A stretch of DNA of 8,264 nucleotides from an uncultured Verrucomicrobiae bacterium (GTDB lineage: Bacteria > Verrucomicrobiota > Verrucomicrobiia > Verrucomicrobiales > DEV007). The stretch lies in NCBI GenBank assembly GCA_937898895.1, contig CALDKL010000673.1:1-8264 (forward strand), in the 5' to 3' direction. Both the position numbers and the translations under genes were made by a program. The notes beneath the pieces were generated by a model. It worked only from the letters and a program-made list of their open reading frames with translations. It had not been told where the DNA came from and made no database searches. Position 1 is the stretch's first letter. Each line of letters begins with the position of its first letter. Positions 6,101-8,264 of the stretch are shown here, in pieces.

Positions 6101-8264
6101 CAGCGGCAGCAGCACGGGAAATCGTCAGGGGGGGATCCAGACCTTCGTGGATGGGGACCTGACGCTGAATGTGGGCAGCGCCAGCAACACGAATGTGCAT
6201 ATGATCCATCGCACCAGCACCGGTGGAGGTCTGACCTTCCCCGGAACCTACCTGGGTGGAGATGGCTACGTTCACGTCGCGAATGGAACAACGACAGGCA
6301 GCGGCGCAACGGGGGCCTTCGAAAACCAGTCGGTCATGGCAGGGGGAAGTTTTGGGCTAGGCAACATCCTCATCACTTCGGCGGGCGATCTCACCCTGAC
6401 CGTGCCGCAGTTCGGAGATGCGAGGGACAATGAATTCGTGAATCACGATTTCGCCTTTGTCGTCCTTGCTCAGGGCAATCTCAACTTCCAGCGCTCCTTC
6501 CAGAATCAGGGGCGTGGCATGGTTGCCCTCGTCGCAGGATGGGACGGAAACTTTGACGGCGGATCCGTAGATTTTGTTGATGGTCTCTGCAATCCGCATA
6601 TCACTCCCGGTGCAATCGATTTCGACAACTGCAGCCGCTTCGGACAGGGCAACAAAGTGCTTACGATCGGGAGCGCCTCCCAGACGAGTCCCGTTGCCGT
6701 GGGCAGCCGGGAAGGGCCAACTTACCTGCGAGGGTATGCGATCAATCTTGTCGGCAGCAATAGCACTACAGGGGCATCCACCCATGTCGGGTTCCGGGCC
6801 GATGGTTCCGGTGACATTTCGGGCACAATCGATGTCAGGGCAAAGCAGGGCGGACTGACTCTCGCCTCCGGCAGCGCGATGGGGGCTTTCACCCAGATCG
6901 GTCACGGTCATGGCAGCGGAGCCTTCAACAACAACATCACCAGCACCGCCACGATCAGCGTCACGTTCTGCGATCCTGGAATCATTGCCCTCAACGCCGG
7001 AGGAACGGATGCCTATGCCCAGATCGGGCACGGAGGAAAAGGAGGCAACTACACCCGCAATGGAAACGTCACCGTGAGCAATTTCGGAGGGCTGAACCTC
7101 AACGGGGGTGGATCTTCGGGTGCCTATGCACAAATTGGTCATGGTGGGATCGGTAGCACGGGAGCCCTTGGAGGCTCGCTCGAGTTGAGCAGTTCCACCA
7201 CGGGAGCAGCGGCCTCGATTTCACTCCTCGGTGGAGGCGGCAACGATGCGTTCGCCAAAATTGGGCACGGAGGAGCAAGTGCGATCGGTGCCGTGACCGA
7301 TTCGGGGATCTCGGTCGATACGACGGGATCCATCACCCTCACGGGCGGCGGTAGTTCAGCCAACGCGCAGATCGGGCATGGGGGCTACAATGCATTCAAC
7401 CTGACCGTCTCCGACTCCGATATTTCGATCAACGCCGCGCCCGGATCCGGCACCGGAGACATCGTTCTCACGGGTGGGACGGGCGACAATGCTGGGGCCA
7501 TGATCGGACATGGCGGCAATCGCACCAACGGGAATGTAGGTCTGGGAGACACCAGTGCCAACGGCGATATCACCATTGCCAATGCGGCGAACATTCGTCT
7601 CATTGGGGGGGCCGGTGGAGCCTCGGATTCCCATGCGCAGATCGGGCATGGCGGAGAACGTGGTGCCGGTGTCTGGAGTGGCGATATCCAGGTGAATTCC
7701 GCCGGTGAGATTGCCCTTCGCGGCAATACCGGGGCGAATCGATACGCGATGATCGGACACGGTGGAAACATCGCCGGAACGGCTGCGCTCGGGGCGATGT
7801 CCGGAGACATCACCCTCACGGCTGGTGGCAATGTCTCGCTCAACGGCGGCACCGGAAGCCAGGGGTTTGCCCAGGTTGGCCACGGCGGCTATCAGGGACG
7901 TGGCACAAAAACGGGCGAGATCACCGTCACCAGCACCGGGGGTACTCTCGATGTCATCGCGGGAGGAAGTGGATTCGACACGTACGCCCAGATCGGGCAC
8001 GGAGGACGCTCGGCCATTGGCACGGCGTCCGGAGCGGTCCAGGTCGCAATTGATGGCAGCGTCAATGTCACGGGTGGGCTGGGTGCGAGCGGAACGGAAC
8101 GGTATGCGCAGATCGGACATGGCGGGGTTTCCTCGACGGGAGATCGCAGCGGAGATTTGCTCCTGACCAGCGGAGGGAATATCACGCTTCTCGGCGGAGG
8201 ATCCCAGGCTTCGTCGGTTCAGATTGGACACGGCGGTTACCAGAATTCGGGAAATCACTCGGAC
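3..8264 (+). CDS. Interior of a giant beta-strand-repeat protein, probably secreted or surface-located; both ends outside the window
   Basis: Frame 3 is open across the whole window (2754 codons, no stop), so the full protein exceeds 2754 residues. No start codon can be chosen because the frame is already open at the first base. The protein is low in complexity but not simple: Gly is about a quarter of a sampled 40-residue unit, Ser/Thr/Asn/Ala are abundant, Lys is about 14 and Cys only 4 (residues 1908, 2196, 2210, 2323). It carries about 40 copies of a Y-A-Q-I-G-H-G-G unit in five blocks, five copies of a hairpin module and two related linkers. Family knowledge: Gly/Asn-rich alternating-strand repeats of this size are typical of filamentous-haemagglutinin-like, autotransporter and other beta-helix surface proteins. 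No signal peptide, TPS domain, autotransporter barrel, transmembrane segment or enzyme motif is visible, so the secretion route is unknown. Adhesin or surface-layer function is inferred. The coding call is near certain; the function is tentative. Confidence 0.95.
228..419 (+). repeat. Hairpin module 1, directly before block A
   Basis: This is a module of about 64 residues. It starts at P-G-T-F-S-I-V-V (228), has the core V-G-N-I-D-Y-G-T-G-R-L-T-F (327-365) and ends with the strand N-Y-Q-Y-S (405-419). The alternating hydrophobic pattern suggests a small beta-sandwich or Ig-like domain between solenoid blocks; that is inference. The first G-x-G-G motif follows about 20 bases later, with the same spacing logic as modules 3 and 4. 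Confidence 0.7.
441..1646 (+). repeat. Repeat block A: eight G-H-G-G units
   Basis: Motifs (nine codons each) start at 441 (F-V-Q-I-G-N-G-G), 570, 735, 894, 1083, 1269, 1401 and 1542 (Y-A-Q-L-G-F-G-G). Intervals are 43, 55, 53, 63, 62, 44 and 47 residues. The first and last motifs replace His with Asn and Phe; the six inner ones keep His. Each unit continues with a G-x-I-x-V strand and a G-[DN]-[IV]-x-F-x-G-G strand, for example around 531-560 and 1503-1530. The longer units contain Ser/Thr/Gly-rich insertions between these strands. Confidence 0.9.
1767..1943 (+). repeat. Hairpin module 2, first of the pair before block B
   Basis: The module begins at G-T-F-T-A-N-T-G-N-G (1767), which resembles the P-G-T-F opening of the other copies. 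Its core is V-G-Q-V-N-Y-I-T-G-H-V-R-F-T (1860-1901) and it fades out around 1943. The segment from 1944 to 2144 before module 3 has no G-x-G-G motif and is not recognised. It reads as ordinary Asn/Thr/Gly-rich beta-strand sequence. Confidence 0.6.
2145..2369 (+). repeat. Hairpin module 3, directly before block B
   Basis: The module begins at A-G-T-F-S-M-T-I (2145). Its core is V-G-S-I-D-Y-L-D-G-S-V-R-F-T (2271-2312) and it closes with A-N-Y-T-L-D-R (2349-2369). The first motif of block B starts at 2391. Core to core, this copy is 648 residues after module 1, matching the spacing of the super-repeat. Confidence 0.7.
2391..3551 (+). repeat. Repeat block B: eight G-H-G-G units
   Basis: Motifs start at 2391 (Y-A-H-L-G-S-G-G), 2520, 2646, 2808, 2976, 3168, 3315 and 3453 (Y-A-Q-L-G-N-G-G). 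Intervals are 43, 42, 54, 56, 64, 49 and 46 residues, the same short-long-short profile as block A. The first and last motifs again lack His (Ser and Asn). Idiosyncratic landmarks are shared with A in the same unit: V-E-F-L-A-G-R-G in unit 2, a G-G-G-A-[ST]-[AS]-[GV] stretch in unit 3, and a second G-H-N-G site in unit 5. Confidence 0.9.
3687..3911 (+). repeat. Hairpin module 4, directly before block C
   Basis: The module begins at P-G-T-L-R-L-E-V (3687). Its core is V-G-T-I-N-Y-V-T-G-A-I-S-F-T (3810-3851) and it ends with A-S-Y-Q-H-S (3894-3911). Only one module precedes block C, whereas A and B each have two. Three of the protein's few Lys residues lie in or just before this module (W-N-Q-K, G-K-L, Q-K-L). 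Confidence 0.7.
3927..4838 (+). repeat. Repeat block C: diverged third array, five intact and two degenerate units
   Basis: Intact motifs start at 3927 (Y-A-L-L-G-N-G-G), 4059 (F-A-Q-I-G-N-G-G), 4188, 4443 and 4554. Degenerate ones are at 4692 (Y-A-L-I-G-H-G-D) and 4812 (L-A-W-I-G-H-T-F). Intervals are 44, 43, 85, 37, 46 and 40 residues. The first two units align with the first two of A and B, including the H-D-A-D-N-G-G turn seen as Y-D-A-D-N-G in B. The 85-residue interval is twice the usual length, consistent with a unit whose motif has been lost. It contains an Asp/Gly loop (4317-4343). Confidence 0.85.
4317..4343 (+). other. Possible calcium-binding loop D-x-D-G-N-G-x-x-E in block C
   Basis: Residues 1439-1447 read D-L-D-G-N-G-S-K-E. 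Similar D-x-D-G-[DN]-G-x-x-[DE] loops bind calcium in several extracellular repeat families. The full EF-hand spacing is not met, because position 12 is Thr rather than Glu. The loop occurs once in the window, inside the double-length unit of block C. Confidence 0.35.
4839..5666 (+). repeat. Linker C-D, related to linker D-E
   Basis: This stretch of about 276 residues has no intact G-x-G-G motif. It contains L-A-G-G-D-I with I-Q-N-P-G-T-G-D-V (from 5151), V-A-I-G-S-R-N-G-S (5466), G-I-R-L-F (5511) and the degenerate motif S-A-Q-I-G-F-R-Y (5547). These features recur in the same order in 6180-6887. The Gly-Asp-Ile strand pattern resembles filamentous-haemagglutinin beta-helix sequence. No known domain is recognised. 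Confidence 0.65.
5667..6179 (+). repeat. Repeat block D: three intact units and a G-H-G-D terminal unit
   Basis: Intact motifs start at 5667 (F-V-Q-I-G-H-G-G), 5787 (Y-A-Q-I-G-N-G-G) and 5910 (Y-V-Q-I-G-H-G-G). The degenerate Y-G-M-I-G-H-G-D starts at 6051. Intervals are 40, 41 and 47 residues. N-A-D-G-N follows the motif in units 2 and 3. The terminal G-H-G-D and the later R-Q-G site (6123) match the end of block C (4692 and R-Q-G at 4752). One of the four Cys residues lies here, at 5724. Confidence 0.85.
6180..6887 (+). repeat. Linker D-E, related to linker C-D
   Basis: This stretch of about 236 residues has no G-x-G-G motif. Landmarks shared with linker C-D are L-A-Q-G-N-L with F-Q-N-Q-G-R-G (from 6465), V-A-V-G-S-R-E-G (6693), A-I-N-L-V (6738) and H-V-G-F-R (6783). 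From V-A-V-G-S-R onward the shift is a constant 407-410 residues. Two of the four Cys residues (codons at 6588 and 6630, 14 residues apart) lie in an Asp-rich loop absent from the other linker. They could form a disulfide. Confidence 0.65.
6888..8264 (+). repeat. Repeat block E: twelve or more compact, uniform units, array continues past the window
   Basis: Motifs start at 6888 (F-T-Q-I-G-H-G-H), 7014, 7125, 7251, 7362, 7494, 7632, 7743, 7866, 7983, 8103 and 8214. Intervals are 42, 37, 42, 37, 44, 46, 37, 41, 39, 40 and 37 residues, the tightest spacing in the window. All eleven intact motifs keep His. DNA similarity is also highest here: 7017-7037 and 7986-8006 are identical over 21 bases. 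The last unit is cut at the window edge after G-N-H-S-D, so the array probably extends downstream. Confidence 0.9.

Noticed and set aside
7014..8240. Regular spacing of short similar sequences resembling a CRISPR array or tandem DNA repeat
   Set aside because: The period is about 110-140 bases, the repeats differ mainly at synonymous positions, and the intervening sequence is coding in the same frame. It is a protein repeat.
3..8264. A frameshift or pseudogene, given the differing block architectures
   Set aside because: The repeat motif stays in one frame from the first to the last base with no stop, so there is no sign of decay within the window.

Overview
The whole 8264-base window lies inside one giant protein-coding gene on the + strand. 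Reading from base 3, frame 3 stays open to the last base: 2754 consecutive codons with no stop, and neither the true start nor the true stop is present. Below, residue n means the codon starting at base 3n. No RNA gene, mobile element, CRISPR array, promoter or terminator is visible. Other open stretches on either strand are shadows of this frame.

The protein is rich in Gly, Ser, Thr, Asn and Ala. It has only 4 Cys and about 14 Lys in 2754 residues (counted by eye). It is built almost entirely from repeats. The basic unit is about 37-64 residues, most often 37-47, and opens with a [YF]-A-Q-[IL]-G-H-G-G motif. A G-N-H-x-G-x-I-x-V strand and a G-D-I-x-F-x-G-G strand follow. I count 35 units with an intact G-x-G-G core plus about five degenerate ones. 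They fall into five blocks: A (441-1646), B (2391-3551), C (3927-4838), D (5667-6179) and E (6888 to the window end). Alternating short beta-strand-like and Gly/Asn turn segments suggest a parallel beta-solenoid, as in large secreted adhesins. That fold is inferred; no secretion domain is in the window.

There is a higher-order architecture. Blocks A and B are collinear copies of one eight-unit array. Each is preceded by a pair of small modules carrying a V-G-x-[IV]-[DN]-Y-x-x-G-x-[VLI]-x-F hairpin. Together they form a super-repeat of about 640 residues (1.92 kb). Block C starts as a third, diverged copy with a single hairpin module. A second architecture then takes over: the end of C, a long linker and the start of D are repeated as the end of D, a linker and the start of E. 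Block E is the most uniform array and runs off the edge of the window.

GC content looks like about 60% (estimated, not counted). Giant beta-strand-repeat genes of this sort are known from Verrucomicrobiota, Planctomycetota and various Proteobacteria. Verrucomicrobiota or a relative is my guess for the host, with low confidence. The likely role is a very large secreted or surface-anchored structural or adhesive protein. Nothing in the sequence identifies a ligand.
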